Shown: one piece after another, positions 27,227 through 36,653 of the stretch
Numbering within the stretch: position 1 is the first letter of the stretch
Layout of the letters: each line of letters opens with the position of its first letter
Program-made: the position numbers and the translations under genes
The notes under the pieces: model-generated
What the model saw: the letters and a program-made list of their open reading frames with translations, nothing else
Told to the model about the DNA's origin: nothing
The model's database searches: none
Assembly: GCA_014376435.1 (NCBI GenBank)
Contig: JACMRL010000004.1
Span: 124,001 to 188,000, forward strand
From: Bdellovibrio sp.
Lineage (GTDB): Bacteria; Bdellovibrionota; Bdellovibrionia; Bdellovibrionales; Bdellovibrionaceae
Direction: 5' to 3'
Length of the DNA stretch: 64,000 nt

Positions 27227-27988
27227 CTATCCAAAACGGCCGGTGATGTAGTTTTCGGTTTTTTGTTCTTTCGGATTTGTAAAAATCTGTGAACTCTCAC
27301 CAAATTCTATCATCTTACCCAAATACATAAAAGAAGTAAAATCAGCGGTTCGGGCCGCTTGATGAAGGTTGTGGGTCACCATCACAATCGTGACCGCATT
27401 TTTTAATTCCGTAACCAGCTCTTCAATATGCGCCGTCGAAATCGGATCTAAAGCAGAGGTTGGCTCATCCAGTAAAAGAATATCTGGCTCGGTCGCTAAA
27501 GCTCGGGCGATACAAAGACGTTGCTGCTGGCCACCTGATAAGGCCGTAGCACTGGTGTGTAAACGGTCTTCGACTTCTTTCCATAAGCCTGCTTTTTTTA
27601 GCGAGTCTTCAATTTTTTCATCGATAAAAGATTTCTTTTTAACGCCACGAACGCGCAGTCCATAGGCGATATTTTCGTAGATACTTTTCGGAAAGGGATT
27701 CGGTTTTTGGAAAACCATCCCAATCTTCATGCGCACCTCAATCGGATCAATCTCTTTAGAAAGAATATTTAACTGATCCGGGAAAAGATTAATCTGTCCG
27801 TCGTATTTAACTGAACCATACAAATCATGCATCCGATTAAAACAACGCAGTAGCGTTGTTTTTCCGCAACCCGAAGGGCCAATCAGGGCCGTAATACGAT
27901 TTTCGTAAATAGGAAGGCTTACCGAGTTTAAAACTTTTTTATCGGTGTAGCTGAAATTTAAATTGATAACTTCTGCTTTTTTTACCAT
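27227..27988 (-). CDS. pstB: phosphate ABC transporter ATP-binding protein
   Basis: PstB is the cytoplasmic ATPase of the high-affinity phosphate importer. The 253 residues include Walker A in [18 protein letters not shown], the Q-loop [14 protein letters not shown]-type segment typical of PstB, the ABC signature [15 protein letters not shown], and Walker [15 protein letters not shown]. It overlaps pstA by 7 nt. The segment [15 protein letters not shown] is characteristic of PstB among ABC ATPases. Confidence 0.93.
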   Translation of the reverse strand: MVKKAEVINLNFSYTDKKVLNSVSLPIYENRITALIGPSGCGKTTLLRCFNRMHDLYGSVKYDGQINLFPDQLNILSKEIDPIEVRMKIGMVFQKPNPFPKSIYENIAYGLRVRGVKKKSFIDEKIEDSLKKAGLWKEVEDRLHTSATALSGGQQQRLCIARALATEPDILLLDEPTSALDPISTAHIEELVTELKNAVTIVMVTHNLHQAARTADFTSFMYLGKMIEFGESSQIFTNPKEQKTENYITGRFG

Positions 27989-28872
27989 TTGTATTTCTTC
28001 CTAAATAGATAACGTATGTAAATCGCGGTGCCATTTAAAAATAACGTCATCGTTAGCAATACTAAGCCCGCCGCCGCCGCATTGACGTGAAACTCTTCTT
28101 GCGGCCGCGATACCCAGTTGAACATTTGAATCGGCAGCACCGTGTAGGGATCCATGACCGAGCTTGGTAAAAACGCAATAAAAGTTAATGCACCAACCGT
28201 AATCAGCGGAGCCGTTTCACCAATCGCGCGTGATAAGGCAATCACCACGCCTGTCATTATACCGCCCGAAGAGTAAGGCAGAATATGATTACGAATCGTC
28301 TGCCACTTTGTAGCCCCCAATGAGTACGAAGCTTCGCGAATATGTGAAGGAATGGTACGGATCGCCTCGCGCGTGGTAACAATAATGATCGGTAAAACTA
28401 AAAGCCCTAAAGTCATCCCCGCCGTTAAAATACTTTGGCCTAAATGCATTTTATAAACAAAAAAACCAAGCGCCATCAGTCCGTAAGTAATCGAAGGAAT
28501 ACCCGCTAAGTTTAAAATATTAAGTTCAATTACCTTGGTCCAAATATTTTTTTTTGCGTATTCTTCTAAATAAATTCCCGAAGCAATTCCCAGCGGAATT
28601 GCGACCAGTGAAGTAACTAAGACCACGCATAAACTACCCACCCACGCCGAAAAAATACCGGCCCGCTCGGGCAAACGAGACGGAAAAGATAGAAAAAATG
28701 TTTGCGTGATACGCGGCCAACCCGTCATCGCCATATCCACGATCAAACTTAATAAAGTGATCAGCGCAAAGCCTAATGTTAATAAGCCGATGAACCAGAA
28801 AAAGGCATCTTGGCGTTTAAGGCGCTCGGCCTGAGCTTTAAAATTGCGGTGACGAATGGGTTCAGTACTCAT
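27982..28872 (-). CDS. pstA: phosphate ABC transporter permease PstA
   Basis: This inner-membrane permease of 296 residues has six predicted helices and the binding-protein-dependent transport motif around [20 protein letters not shown]. PstA features include [13 protein letters not shown] and [16 protein letters not shown]. It overlaps pstC by 4 nt and pstB by 7 nt. With PstC it would form the phosphate channel. Confidence 0.92.
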   Translation of the reverse strand: MSTEPIRHRNFKAQAERLKRQDAFFWFIGLLTLGFALITLLSLIVDMAMTGWPRITQTFFLSFPSRLPERAGIFSAWVGSLCVVLVTSLVAIPLGIASGIYLEEYAKKNIWTKVIELNILNLAGIPSITYGLMALGFFVYKMHLGQSILTAGMTLGLLVLPIIIVTTREAIRTIPSHIREASYSLGATKWQTIRNHILPYSSGGIMTGVVIALSRAIGETAPLITVGALTFIAFLPSSVMDPYTVLPIQMFNWVSRPQEEFHVNAAAAGLVLLTMTLFLNGTAIYIRYLFRKKYKW

Positions 28873-29795
28873 TTATACTTCTTCTCCATACGCGCGCGAA
28901 TTGATTGGCCGATTAAATTAAAACTTAAAGTAAATAATAATAAAACTAAACCAGAAACATAAATTGTACGATAACCAATCGAACCTTGCGGTAAATCACC
29001 CATACTAACTTGTACAATGTAGGCCGTTAAAGTTTGCGTTGACTGAAGTGGGTTCAGAGAAAGGCGTGCTTGCAGACCCGCCGCAATCGCTACGACCATT
29101 GTTTCACCCAGCGCGCGTGAAATACCCAAAACATACGCGGAGGCAATTCCCGAAAAAGCCGCGGGCACAATCACTTTAAACGAAGTTTGTAATTTAGAGG
29201 CTCCCATCGCCAGGCTGCCCTCGCGTAAGTAAAGTGGCACCGCCCGCATCGAATCTTCCGATAGACTACTCACGTAGGGAATGATCATAATTCCCATCAC
29301 GATTCCGGCACTTAAGGCATTAAAAGATTCTAAAGAAGGAATTATTTTTTGTAAAATAGGCGTAACAAATAGAAGTGCAAAATAGCCATAAACGACCGTC
29401 GGCACCGCCGCTAATAATTCAAGTAACGGTTTAAAAAATTCTCGCACCTGATTCGAACAGTATTCACTTAAAAATACGGCCGCCACGGTTCCTAAAGGAA
29501 TGGCGATGATTAGTGCAATTACGGTGGTCAGTAAGGTACCGCTGATTAGATTCATAATTCCGTACTGAGGATTTTCAAAAAGCGGAGTCCACTCGGTATC
29601 AAATAAAAAGTTCTTAATTGGCACTTCTAAAAAAAATGGCATCGCCTCTGATACAAGCGTGTAAATCACTCCAAAGGTTACTAAGACTGAACTTCCCGCG
29701 CACACCAGTAAAAGAAGATGAATGAAGGATTCTTTAAAATTTCTCCATCTTCTTTTCATACTTTGCGGAGTCGAAAATTCAGATTGGATCGCCAT
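28869..29795 (-). CDS. pstC: phosphate ABC transporter permease PstC
   Basis: This 308-residue permease has six membrane segments, the coupling motif LREGSLAMGASKLQTSFKVI, and SRALGETMVVAIAAGLQ, the conserved PstC end. The start codon shares one base with the manC stop, so translation is coupled to a GDP-mannose enzyme. The periplasmic binding protein PstS and the regulator PhoU are not in the window. Confidence 0.92.
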   Translation of the reverse strand: MAIQSEFSTPQSMKRRWRNFKESFIHLLLLVCAGSSVLVTFGVIYTLVSEAMPFFLEVPIKNFLFDTEWTPLFENPQYGIMNLISGTLLTTVIALIIAIPLGTVAAVFLSEYCSNQVREFFKPLLELLAAVPTVVYGYFALLFVTPILQKIIPSLESFNALSAGIVMGIMIIPYVSSLSEDSMRAVPLYLREGSLAMGASKLQTSFKVIVPAAFSGIASAYVLGISRALGETMVVAIAAGLQARLSLNPLQSTQTLTAYIVQVSMGDLPQGSIGYRTIYVSGLVLLLFTLSFNLIGQSIRARMEKKYK

Positions 29796-31195
29796 TACTT
29801 CCGACCGTAATCATCTTGGTAACGGACAATATCATCTTCGCCGAAGTAGCTACCGACTTGAACTTCAATAAATTCAACGATCGACCCCGTACGATTTAAA
29901 ATACGATGTTTACTTAAACGAGGAATAAAAATATGTTCGCCTTGTTTAACCACGTGTTCTTGATCATCTAGAACCACCACGGCTTCACCCTTAACGATGA
30001 CCCAATGCTCAGAACGCTTGGCGTGTGATTGGTAAGAAATTTTTTGACCCGGGTCTACGCGCATAATTTTTGATTTATAGTGGTCTTCATCCTTTAAAAT
30101 TTCGAAATGTCCCCACGGGCGATTTTCAAAAACGTGCTCGTTAACAATTTTTGAATCTTCGACTTTTAAGGTTTCGACTAAATCTTTTACTTTTTGCGAA
30201 TATCCTTTTTTACAAATAAGTAATGCATCGGCCGTATCAACCACGATCAAATCATCACAACCCACCAGGCCGTACTTTTTCTTCTGTCTAGAAAAAACTG
30301 TGTTGGCCTTCGCGGTAATTTGTACTGGACGTTTTTTTAAATTTTTATCATCGTAAGAATAAGCCTCAGTCACTTCGACTAAAGCATCCCACGAACCCAC
30401 ATCACTCCAACCGATATCGCAAGTTACGCAGCGAAGTTCATCTGAAGATAGTTTTTCGATAATCGCGTAATCAATCGAGATACTTTTAATGTGAGCATAA
30501 ATTTCTTCCAAATTACTAAAATCTTCTTTTAAGCCGGAAATCACATCCCACATTTGTGGTTCGTGCTTTTTAAATAGATCAATCATCTTGGCCGCTTGAA
30601 AAACAAATATACCCGCATTCCAAAAATAGTGGCCATCGGCTAAAAATCCTAAAGCTTTTTCTAAAGTTGGCTTTTCGTGAAACTGAGTTACTTCCGTGGC
30701 CTTTTGCGTGTTGAGCGCACGTTCCTTAACTTGAATATATCCAAAACCTGTTTCTGGACTACGTGGCTTAATTCCTAAAGTAACGATGTATCCTTCAGCC
30801 GCAGAACTAACCGCTGCCTTTAGAGCGGTTGCAAATTCATTTTCTTTCAAAATTAAACTGTCCGACGGAAATACGCCGACCACTTCTTGGGTACGACCCG
30901 TTAATTCTAAATAACGGCAACCAAGGGCTACCGCCGCTGCGGTATTTTTACTAAGTGGTTCGTAAATGACTTTTTCGATTTTGAGTTGATTCTGAATGAT
31001 ATCCCGCTCGGTCATATCTTTCAATTTTTGCGAAGTAATTAATAAACCTGAACCATACTTTTGCAAACGCTCAATCGTTAAGGTTTGCAAGGGCTTATCT
31101 AAAAGCTCCACGAACTGTTTAGGAAACTGAGTTCTAGATAAAGGCCAAAGCCTTGTTCCGCTGCCACCGCTCAAAATAATAGGGATTATTTTCAT
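29795..31195 (-). CDS. manC: mannose-1-phosphate guanylyltransferase / mannose-6-phosphate isomerase
   Basis: This bifunctional type II enzyme (466 residues) makes GDP-mannose. Residues 1-290 are a nucleotidyltransferase with IILSGGSGTRLWPLSRTQFP at the start and FHEKPTLEKALGFL. A C-terminal cupin (about 350-460) carries the isomerase motif with SYQSHAKRSEHWVIVKG and FIPRLSKHRILN. GDP-mannose could feed the polyprenol-phosphate mannose synthase at 38112-38801 or O-antigen. It precedes pstC directly. Confidence 0.92.
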   Translation of the reverse strand: MKIIPIILSGGSGTRLWPLSRTQFPKQFVELLDKPLQTLTIERLQKYGSGLLITSQKLKDMTERDIIQNQLKIEKVIYEPLSKNTAAAVALGCRYLELTGRTQEVVGVFPSDSLILKENEFATALKAAVSSAAEGYIVTLGIKPRSPETGFGYIQVKERALNTQKATEVTQFHEKPTLEKALGFLADGHYFWNAGIFVFQAAKMIDLFKKHEPQMWDVISGLKEDFSNLEEIYAHIKSISIDYAIIEKLSSDELRCVTCDIGWSDVGSWDALVEVTEAYSYDDKNLKKRPVQITAKANTVFSRQKKKYGLVGCDDLIVVDTADALLICKKGYSQKVKDLVETLKVEDSKIVNEHVFENRPWGHFEILKDEDHYKSKIMRVDPGQKISYQSHAKRSEHWVIVKGEAVVVLDDQEHVVKQGEHIFIPRLSKHRILNRTGSIVEFIEVQVGSYFGEDDIVRYQDDYGRK

Positions 31196-31309
31196 GTAAC
31201 GAGGGTGCCTTTTTTTAGAAATATCGGCAAGAAATTTGGCCCGACGAACACACTCTAACGCCTACAAACACTTAATTTTGCCCAGATATGGTGCAGATCG
31301 ATTAAAGAG

Positions 31310-31840
31310 TTAATTAAATAAATCTTTCGTACGTTTGATTTCATCTACGAAATTTTTAATCTGATCTTGCACAAAATCAATTTTTTGAATGACGGAATTA
31401 AAATCTTTTTCTTTTTTTACGGCGAATTTTACATCTTTTAAAGCCTGACGTGCGCCCTCAATCGAAAATTTATCGCGGTAAAGTAATTTACGAATTAAAA
31501 ATGCATTTTCCACATCTTTTTTCGTATAAAGCCTTTGATTATTCGAAGCTTTTTTAGGTTTTAGTAATTCAAACTCTTGTTCCCAGTAACGTAAAACATA
31601 TTGTTTGATATCTAATAAATCCGCGACATCGCCAATTTTAAAACCAAAGCGGTCTGGGATTGAAGCGATCTCTTCCATCAACTGCGCATCGACTAATACA
31701 TTGGGTAAATGCCGAGATTCAGCCTTTTGCTCGGTTGCCACGACTTCAACTTCTTTTGGTGCAACAAACTTATCTTCTAAAGAAAGTTCGAAATCATGAA
31801 CATCGTGACCATCAATATCGTTTGAATTATTCGTCGTCAT
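31310..31840 (-). CDS. MerR-family transcriptional regulator
   Basis: This regulator of about 176 residues has an N-terminal acidic stretch, then a winged-helix MerR DNA-binding domain at about residues 60-130. It reads FKIGDVADLLDIKQYVLRYW and EQEFELLKPKKASNNQRLYT. A C-terminal helix likely makes the dimer coiled coil. No metal- or drug-binding domain is present. A MerR gene after ihfA is a common arrangement in delta-type proteobacteria. The ATG at 31838-31840 is favoured since AAGGA lies 8 nt upstream; ATGs three and two codons earlier are alternatives. The start region lies inside the 3' end of ihfA. Confidence 0.82.
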   Translation of the reverse strand: MTTNNSNDIDGHDVHDFELSLEDKFVAPKEVEVVATEQKAESRHLPNVLVDAQLMEEIASIPDRFGFKIGDVADLLDIKQYVLRYWEQEFELLKPKKASNNQRLYTKKDVENAFLIRKLLYRDKFSIEGARQALKDVKFAVKKEKDFNSVIQKIDFVQDQIKNFVDEIKRTKDLFN

Positions 31841-32174
31841 CTTCATCATCCTTGAGGTGTGCGTACTCTTCGCCGTTGAGCATTGCTTTTAATACTTGGC
31901 TGGGGCGAAATGTTAAAACACGACGCGCAGAAATTTTAATCTGCTCACCGGTTTGAGGATTTCGACCTATGCGCTCACTTTTCCCACGAACGAGAAAGTT
32001 ACCAAAACCCGAAATTTTAACTTTTTCACCGTCTTGCAGTGTGGTCTTCAAAGAATTAAAAACCATCTCTACCAGTTCACTGGCTTCTTTTTTTGAAAAT
32101 CCAATTTTCTCATAAACTTTTTCAACGATATCCGCTTTGGTTACGGTTGAATGTCCGACATTCTGTCCTGCCAT
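31827..32174 (-). CDS. ihfA: integration host factor alpha subunit
   Basis: IHF-alpha is a small histone-like DNA-bending protein. The 115 residues have the HU/IHF fold: TKADIVEKVYEKIGFSKKEA, then ISGFGNFLVRGKSERIGRNP, then QTGEQIKISARRVLTFRPSQ, the IHF-alpha-type arm and C-terminus. I chose the ATG at 32172-32174 since GAAGGAG lies 9 nt upstream. The C-terminus is extended by about 15 residues ending DDEDDDE, an unusual acidic tail for a DNA-binding protein. The same DNA encodes the merR start. A hairpin and a promoter-like pair lie between pheT and this gene. Confidence 0.88.
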   Translation of the reverse strand: MAGQNVGHSTVTKADIVEKVYEKIGFSKKEASELVEMVFNSLKTTLQDGEKVKISGFGNFLVRGKSERIGRNPQTGEQIKISARRVLTFRPSQVLKAMLNGEEYAHLKDDEDDDE

Positions 32175-32213
32175 GAGAGATTGCTCCTTCGCCACTTTTT
32201 CGACGCTTTTGCG

Positions 32214-32243
32214 ATTATGTATCCACACTTAAAAGCGTAGCAA
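32214..32243 (-). promoter_or_regulatory. predicted ihfA promoter
   Basis: On the minus strand TTGCTA (32238-32243) and CATAAT (32214-32219) are separated by 18 nt. The predicted start is about 30 nt upstream of the ihfA ATG. This would give ihfA-merR transcription independent of pheST. Confidence 0.45.
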
Positions 32244-32255
32244 GTCTTTGAAATG

Positions 32256-32276
32256 AATCAAGTTTTTGACTTGATT
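32256..32276 (-). terminator. hairpin after pheT
   Basis: AATCAAGT and ACTTGATT pair as an 8-bp perfect stem around a 5-nt loop, just after the pheT stop. The U-rich tract is weak (TTCATTT), so it may attenuate rather than fully terminate. Confidence 0.35.
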
Positions 32277-32290
32277 TAATTTATTTACGC

Positions 32291-34726
32291 CTAGCGTAAC
32301 GTGGCATTTACGGACTTTTTAGCGGCCTCGATCACCTTTTGGCTTAAACCCTGAAGGTCTGCATCCGTTAAAGCGTTATCGCCACCTTGAAATAAAGCGC
32401 GTAAGGCCACTGACTTCTGCCCAGCCGGTAATTTATCACCCTCGTAAATATCAAATACAAAAAGTTCTGTCAGCGCACTACCGCAAGCTTTCTTGGCTTC
32501 TTTCAATAAATCGCCGATTGGTTTCGCTGATTCCATCACAAATGCAAAATCGCGATCCACAGGCTGAAATTTAGAAAGAGATTTAAATTTAACCGGACGA
32601 GGCTGACCTTTTAAAACGGTTTGCAAATCAAGTTCGGCCATCGCGACTGGTACACGAGCTTTTTCTTCTAAGATCAAACCAGGATGCGCGGTTCCAATGT
32701 AACCAACATTTTGACCTTCAACCATCACCGTGGCCCACTGCCCTTGATGAACAAATGGCGGAGGATTCTGGCTCACTTGCCCAAATGAGAACGAAGTAAT
32801 CTGTAAACTTAAGAATAATTTTTCAAGGGTTGATTTAATTTGGTAAATCAACGGCGCCTCGGTTGCGTAAACTCCTAAAGGCTCGCCCCAGGCAATCAAA
32901 GCTAAACGTCGTGATTCAACGTAATGAGTTTCTTGCTTCGAAAACACGGTACCTATTTCAAATAAAGATCCGGCTGTATTGCCCGAGCGAATATTATCTA
33001 AAGTATTTTTCCAAAGACCTTGAGTTAAAGTTCTGCGCATCACATTTAAATCTTCGCTTAAAGGATTTTTAATTTTAATCGCTTCCGCATCGGTCGAAAG
33101 CCCTAAGACTTTCCACGCCGCCACTTCATTTCCAATCATTTTTTTCTCAGCTAAGTCGCTGGTAAAAGCATAGTTAAAAGCCTGGTGAAAACCTTCGGTC
33201 CGAATCATCTGCGCAATTTTTTGATTCATCAAATAAGCCGCATCATGAGTTGCGGGCGCAATACGTAACGCCGGAATCGCCTCTTGAATATGTTCGTAGC
33301 CGTGCAGACGTGCATACTCTTCCACAAGATCCATATCTTGTTCGATATCGAATCTAAAAAGCGGCGGAGTCATCACGTATTCGCCGTTTCCTTTTTCTTC
33401 AACTTTGATTTGTAAGCCCTTCATATAACTAACAAAAAGGTTTTCGTCGGCTTGATAACCCAAGCGATCTGAAACTTTTTGAATGCTTATTGAAATCGGT
33501 TTTTTAACTTGGGGCTTAGAATAAATATCGTAAGCATCTTCGTGCGCTACGCCGCCCGCCACTTGTTGAATTAACAAAGCCGCTCGGTCCATAATCGTGG
33601 CCGTACCGCTTTGATCTACCCCGCGAGAAAAACGGTAAGCCGAATCCGTATCAACCCCGTGAACGCGTGAAGATTTACGCACCGACATCGCGTTAAATGA
33701 AGCACTCTCTAGAAAAATATTCGTCGTTTTCTCAGACACGCCCGAATTCATTCCGCCGATGATTCCCGCCATGGCCACTGGTTTTTCAGAGTCGCAAATT
33801 AGTAATTCTTCGCCTGTCATTACCAGGTTTTGTTCTTTTAAAGTTTTAAATTTCTCATTCTTTTGCGCTTTACGAATTTTCACTTGCGCACCCGCTAATA
33901 AATCGGCATCAAACGCATGTAGCGGTTGGCCCATTTCAAGCATCACATAATTAGTTACGTCGACTACGTTATTAATTGAGTTCATGCCGATCGCTTCTAA
34001 GCGCGCTTTTAACCAGGCCGGCGACGGTCCAATTTTCACGCCCGAAATAGAACGACCGCAATAACGTGGGCACAGTTCCGGTTCAGAAACTTCTAACTTT
34101 ATAACTTCTTTCGTCGATGGTTTTGAAAATTTAGTCTGCACTTCCGGAGACTTAACCGATTTATTTAATAAACAACCTAGCTCGCGCGCTAAACCGAAAT
34201 GACTTAAACAATCGGCACGGTTCGGAGTTACTTTTAATTCAAATGTTACGTCATCATACCCACTGAATTCAGCAAAGCTTTGGCCTGGCTTAGCTGATGA
34301 ATCTAAAATAACGATTCCGTCTAGACCTGACTCAGGTAACCCCAATTCTTTGTATGAACAAAGCATTCCGTTACTTTCAAAGTCTCTGATTTTAGATTTC
34401 TTAATCGCAAAATTCCCGGGAAGTAGGGCGCCTGGTAAAGCCACAATCACCTTGTCGCCTGCTTGATGATTTTGCGCACCGCAAACGATTTGCTCGACTT
34501 TCCCATCAGCAATCTCAACTTGGCAAAGCGAAAGCTTATCCGCATTCGGATGTTTATCTTTTACTTTGATATAACCCACGACCACGTTATTAAAATCCTG
34601 CGCACGATTTTGAATCCCTTCAACCTCTAGGCCCGCCTTCGTTAAAATATCGGCTAATCGCAAAGGGTTCGAGTAAAACTCAGTCACATCAACAAAATCA
34701 TTCAACCATTTTAGAGAAATTTTCAT
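32291..34726 (-). CDS. pheT: phenylalanine-tRNA ligase beta subunit
   Basis: The large subunit of PheRS (811 residues, full length) pairs with PheS as an alpha2-beta2 synthetase. An EMAP-type tRNA-binding domain covers about residues 40-150 (HPNADKLSLCQVEIADGK). The B3/B4 core follows, with TPNRADCLSHFGLARELG and GGMNSGVSEKTTNIFLES. A C-terminal anticodon-binding FDX-ACB domain ends the protein (FQPVDRDFAFVM). It lies 14 nt after pheS. Confidence 0.95.
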   Translation of the reverse strand: MKISLKWLNDFVDVTEFYSNPLRLADILTKAGLEVEGIQNRAQDFNNVVVGYIKVKDKHPNADKLSLCQVEIADGKVEQIVCGAQNHQAGDKVIVALPGALLPGNFAIKKSKIRDFESNGMLCSYKELGLPESGLDGIVILDSSAKPGQSFAEFSGYDDVTFELKVTPNRADCLSHFGLARELGCLLNKSVKSPEVQTKFSKPSTKEVIKLEVSEPELCPRYCGRSISGVKIGPSPAWLKARLEAIGMNSINNVVDVTNYVMLEMGQPLHAFDADLLAGAQVKIRKAQKNEKFKTLKEQNLVMTGEELLICDSEKPVAMAGIIGGMNSGVSEKTTNIFLESASFNAMSVRKSSRVHGVDTDSAYRFSRGVDQSGTATIMDRAALLIQQVAGGVAHEDAYDIYSKPQVKKPISISIQKVSDRLGYQADENLFVSYMKGLQIKVEEKGNGEYVMTPPLFRFDIEQDMDLVEEYARLHGYEHIQEAIPALRIAPATHDAAYLMNQKIAQMIRTEGFHQAFNYAFTSDLAEKKMIGNEVAAWKVLGLSTDAEAIKIKNPLSEDLNVMRRTLTQGLWKNTLDNIRSGNTAGSLFEIGTVFSKQETHYVESRRLALIAWGEPLGVYATEAPLIYQIKSTLEKLFLSLQITSFSFGQVSQNPPPFVHQGQWATVMVEGQNVGYIGTAHPGLILEEKARVPVAMAELDLQTVLKGQPRPVKFKSLSKFQPVDRDFAFVMESAKPIGDLLKEAKKACGSALTELFVFDIYEGDKLPAGQKSVALRALFQGGDNALTDADLQGLSQKVIEAAKKSVNATLR

Positions 34727-34740
34727 ATGCTCAATCCTAA

Positions 34741-35760
34741 TTAAAACTGTTTAAGAAAACGCACGTCGTTCGCCGGAAACAATCGAATATCATCGACGCC
34801 GTATTTAATAATCGCCATCCGTTCCACGCCGAAACCAAAGGCAAAGCCTTGCCACTTCGGATATTCAACTTTTGCGAATTGAAAAACTTTCGGATTAATC
34901 AAACCGCAACCGCCAATTTCAATCCAACCGGTCTGTTTACATAAAGAGCAACCTTTGCCTTTGCAGATCGGACACGAACAATCAACCTCCGCCGAAGGCT
35001 CCGTAAATGGAAAAAAACTAGGGCGAAAGCGAGTTTTCAAACCCGGGCCAAAAAATTCACGCACAAAAAAAGTAATCGTGCCTTTAAGATCAGACATCGA
35101 AACTTTTTCATCCACACACATTCCTTCAATTTGGTGAAAATTAGGTAAATGCGAAATATCACTATCGACACGAAAAACAGATCCGGTACCGATAATTCGT
35201 AAAGGCGGTTTTTCATTTTCTAAACTGTGAATTTGAATAGGCGAAGTATGCGTACGTAAAACATGAGTTTCATCTACGAAAAAAGTATCTTGCATATCAC
35301 GCGCGGGATGATTCGGCGGAATATTCAAGGCTTCAAAATTATAATAATCTTTTTCAATCAACGGACCCGTGCGCAGACTGTAACCCAAGCGCGCCATGAT
35401 ACCAAAAATCTCGTTCGTTACTTTATGAACTGGATGCTCTTTACCCGGGTCACGCGACGAAGTCGGAAGCGTTAAATCAAGCTTCTCATTCAGCATCTGT
35501 GAATTTATTTCCTGGTTTTTCAAAGATAACTCCGCTTGGTCGTAAGCTGTTTCAAGCTCGGACTTCACTTCGTTGACCATCTTTCCAAAAGCCGGCTTTT
35601 CTTCTTTTGGTAAAGAGGCCATCATTTTCATGGCTTCAGTTAAAGCACCGCTTTTCCCAAGAAATTGTACTTTTTGATTATACAAATCTTGTGAAGTTAC
35701 GGCCGCCGTAAACGCCTTCAGGGCATCGGATTTTATTTGGTTCAGTTGAATCTGTGACAT
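34741..35760 (-). CDS. pheS: phenylalanine-tRNA ligase alpha subunit
   Basis: This is the catalytic subunit of PheRS. The roughly 340-residue class II core shows [20 protein letters not shown] (motif 2) and [16 protein letters not shown] (motif 3), ending in [15 protein letters not shown] Cys cluster at [17 protein letters not shown] may bind zinc. No Shine-Dalgarno precedes either candidate ATG (35766 or 35760). A strong promoter sits only 2-8 nt upstream, which suggests a leaderless message beginning near the second ATG. I chose 35760 for that reason. Confidence 0.93.
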   Translation of the reverse strand: MSQIQLNQIKSDALKAFTAAVTSQDLYNQKVQFLGKSGALTEAMKMMASLPKEEKPAFGKMVNEVKSELETAYDQAELSLKNQEINSQMLNEKLDLTLPTSSRDPGKEHPVHKVTNEIFGIMARLGYSLRTGPLIEKDYYNFEALNIPPNHPARDMQDTFFVDETHVLRTHTSPIQIHSLENEKPPLRIIGTGSVFRVDSDISHLPNFHQIEGMCVDEKVSMSDLKGTITFFVREFFGPGLKTRFRPSFFPFTEPSAEVDCSCPICKGKGCSLCKQTGWIEIGGCGLINPKVFQFAKVEYPKWQGFAFGFGVERMAIIKYGVDDIRLFPANDVRFLKQF

Positions 35761-35768
35761 AGGCATTT

Positions 35769-35797
35769 ATTATGTGAAATATTTTTAGTCTTTTCAA
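35769..35797 (-). promoter_or_regulatory. predicted pheS promoter (leaderless geometry)
   Basis: TTGAAA (35792-35797) and CATAAT (35769-35774) are separated by 17 nt, each matching five of six consensus bases. Transcription should start at about 35762, next to the pheS ATG at 35760. This is one of the best promoter matches in the window. Confidence 0.5.
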
Positions 35798-35837
35798 GGG
35801 TTTAGCTGTGTGATAACTTCGCTGCTAAAGGTTTATC

Positions 35838-36653
35838 GTGGCGCATAAAAATAAAGAAAACTACTCTCCCTATAAAGCTCGTAAACAGAAGGCCGGAATC
35901 AGCCTGAAGGACCAGCATTTAGCCGTTCCCGCGATTGGTCCAAGAGATTTTAAGCCCGAAACTGTGTACTCAGTCGATGAAGCAAACGACCGTCTGGCCG
36001 ATATTTTTAAAAATCATCACTTTGCCTGCTCACACGTCGAGCGAATTAAATTAGCCCAGTTCTATAACGTGATGATGAAAAACCAAGAGCATCAAAACTT
36101 TACTCGCCTGCTAAAACTAAAAGATATCGCAATCAAACATTTCATTGATTCAATGATTGTGGCTGAATTAGTCGATATTCAATTTCCATTGATTGATGTG
36201 GGTACCGGCCCGGGCTTTCCCGGTATTCCGTTAAAAATTCGTTTCCCTGAAGAAAAAATTCTTTTGGGAGAAGGCGTACAAAAGCGCGTCGAGTTTTTAA
36301 AAACCGTGCGCGAAGAACTGCAATTAAAAAACTTAGATATCATCGGCCGTAATATTAACGAACACTTCGCCTACCCCGTTCAATCGGTTATCACGCGTGC
36401 GGTGGAAGATATTCCAAACACTTTACGTAATGTGCTCAGTTGCTTGCAAGAAGGCGGCTACGTGTACTTTATGAAAGGCCCCGGCGTCGATCCCGAGCTG
36501 AAAATGGCGAAAGACCAGCTGTCCGAGTTCTACAAATTAGAAAAAGATATCGCCTACGATTTAAAACACACGCAAAATCACCGACGCTTAGTGGTGTACC
36601 GTAAAATTAAAAATGCTCCGTTACCGGAAGATCCAGATGAAGAGGTCGAATAA
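35838..36653 (+). CDS. rsmG: 16S rRNA (guanine527-N7)-methyltransferase
   Basis: RsmG methylates G527 of 16S rRNA. The SAM-binding motif LIDVGTGPGFPGIPLKIRFP lies near residue 120 and RVEFLKTVREEL follows. RAVEDIPNTLRNVLSCL and YFMKGPG match the family. It has an N-terminal extension of about 50-60 residues (KNKENYSPYKARKQKAG) compared with the usual 205-215, making 271. It starts at GTG. It shares a base with the next methyltransferase gene and is divergent from pheS with a 71-nt gap. Confidence 0.88.
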   Translation: MAHKNKENYSPYKARKQKAGISLKDQHLAVPAIGPRDFKPETVYSVDEANDRLADIFKNHHFACSHVERIKLAQFYNVMMKNQEHQNFTRLLKLKDIAIKHFIDSMIVAELVDIQFPLIDVGTGPGFPGIPLKIRFPEEKILLGEGVQKRVEFLKTVREELQLKNLDIIGRNINEHFAYPVQSVITRAVEDIPNTLRNVLSCLQEGGYVYFMKGPGVDPELKMAKDQLSEFYKLEKDIAYDLKHTQNHRRLVVYRKIKNAPLPEDPDEEVE

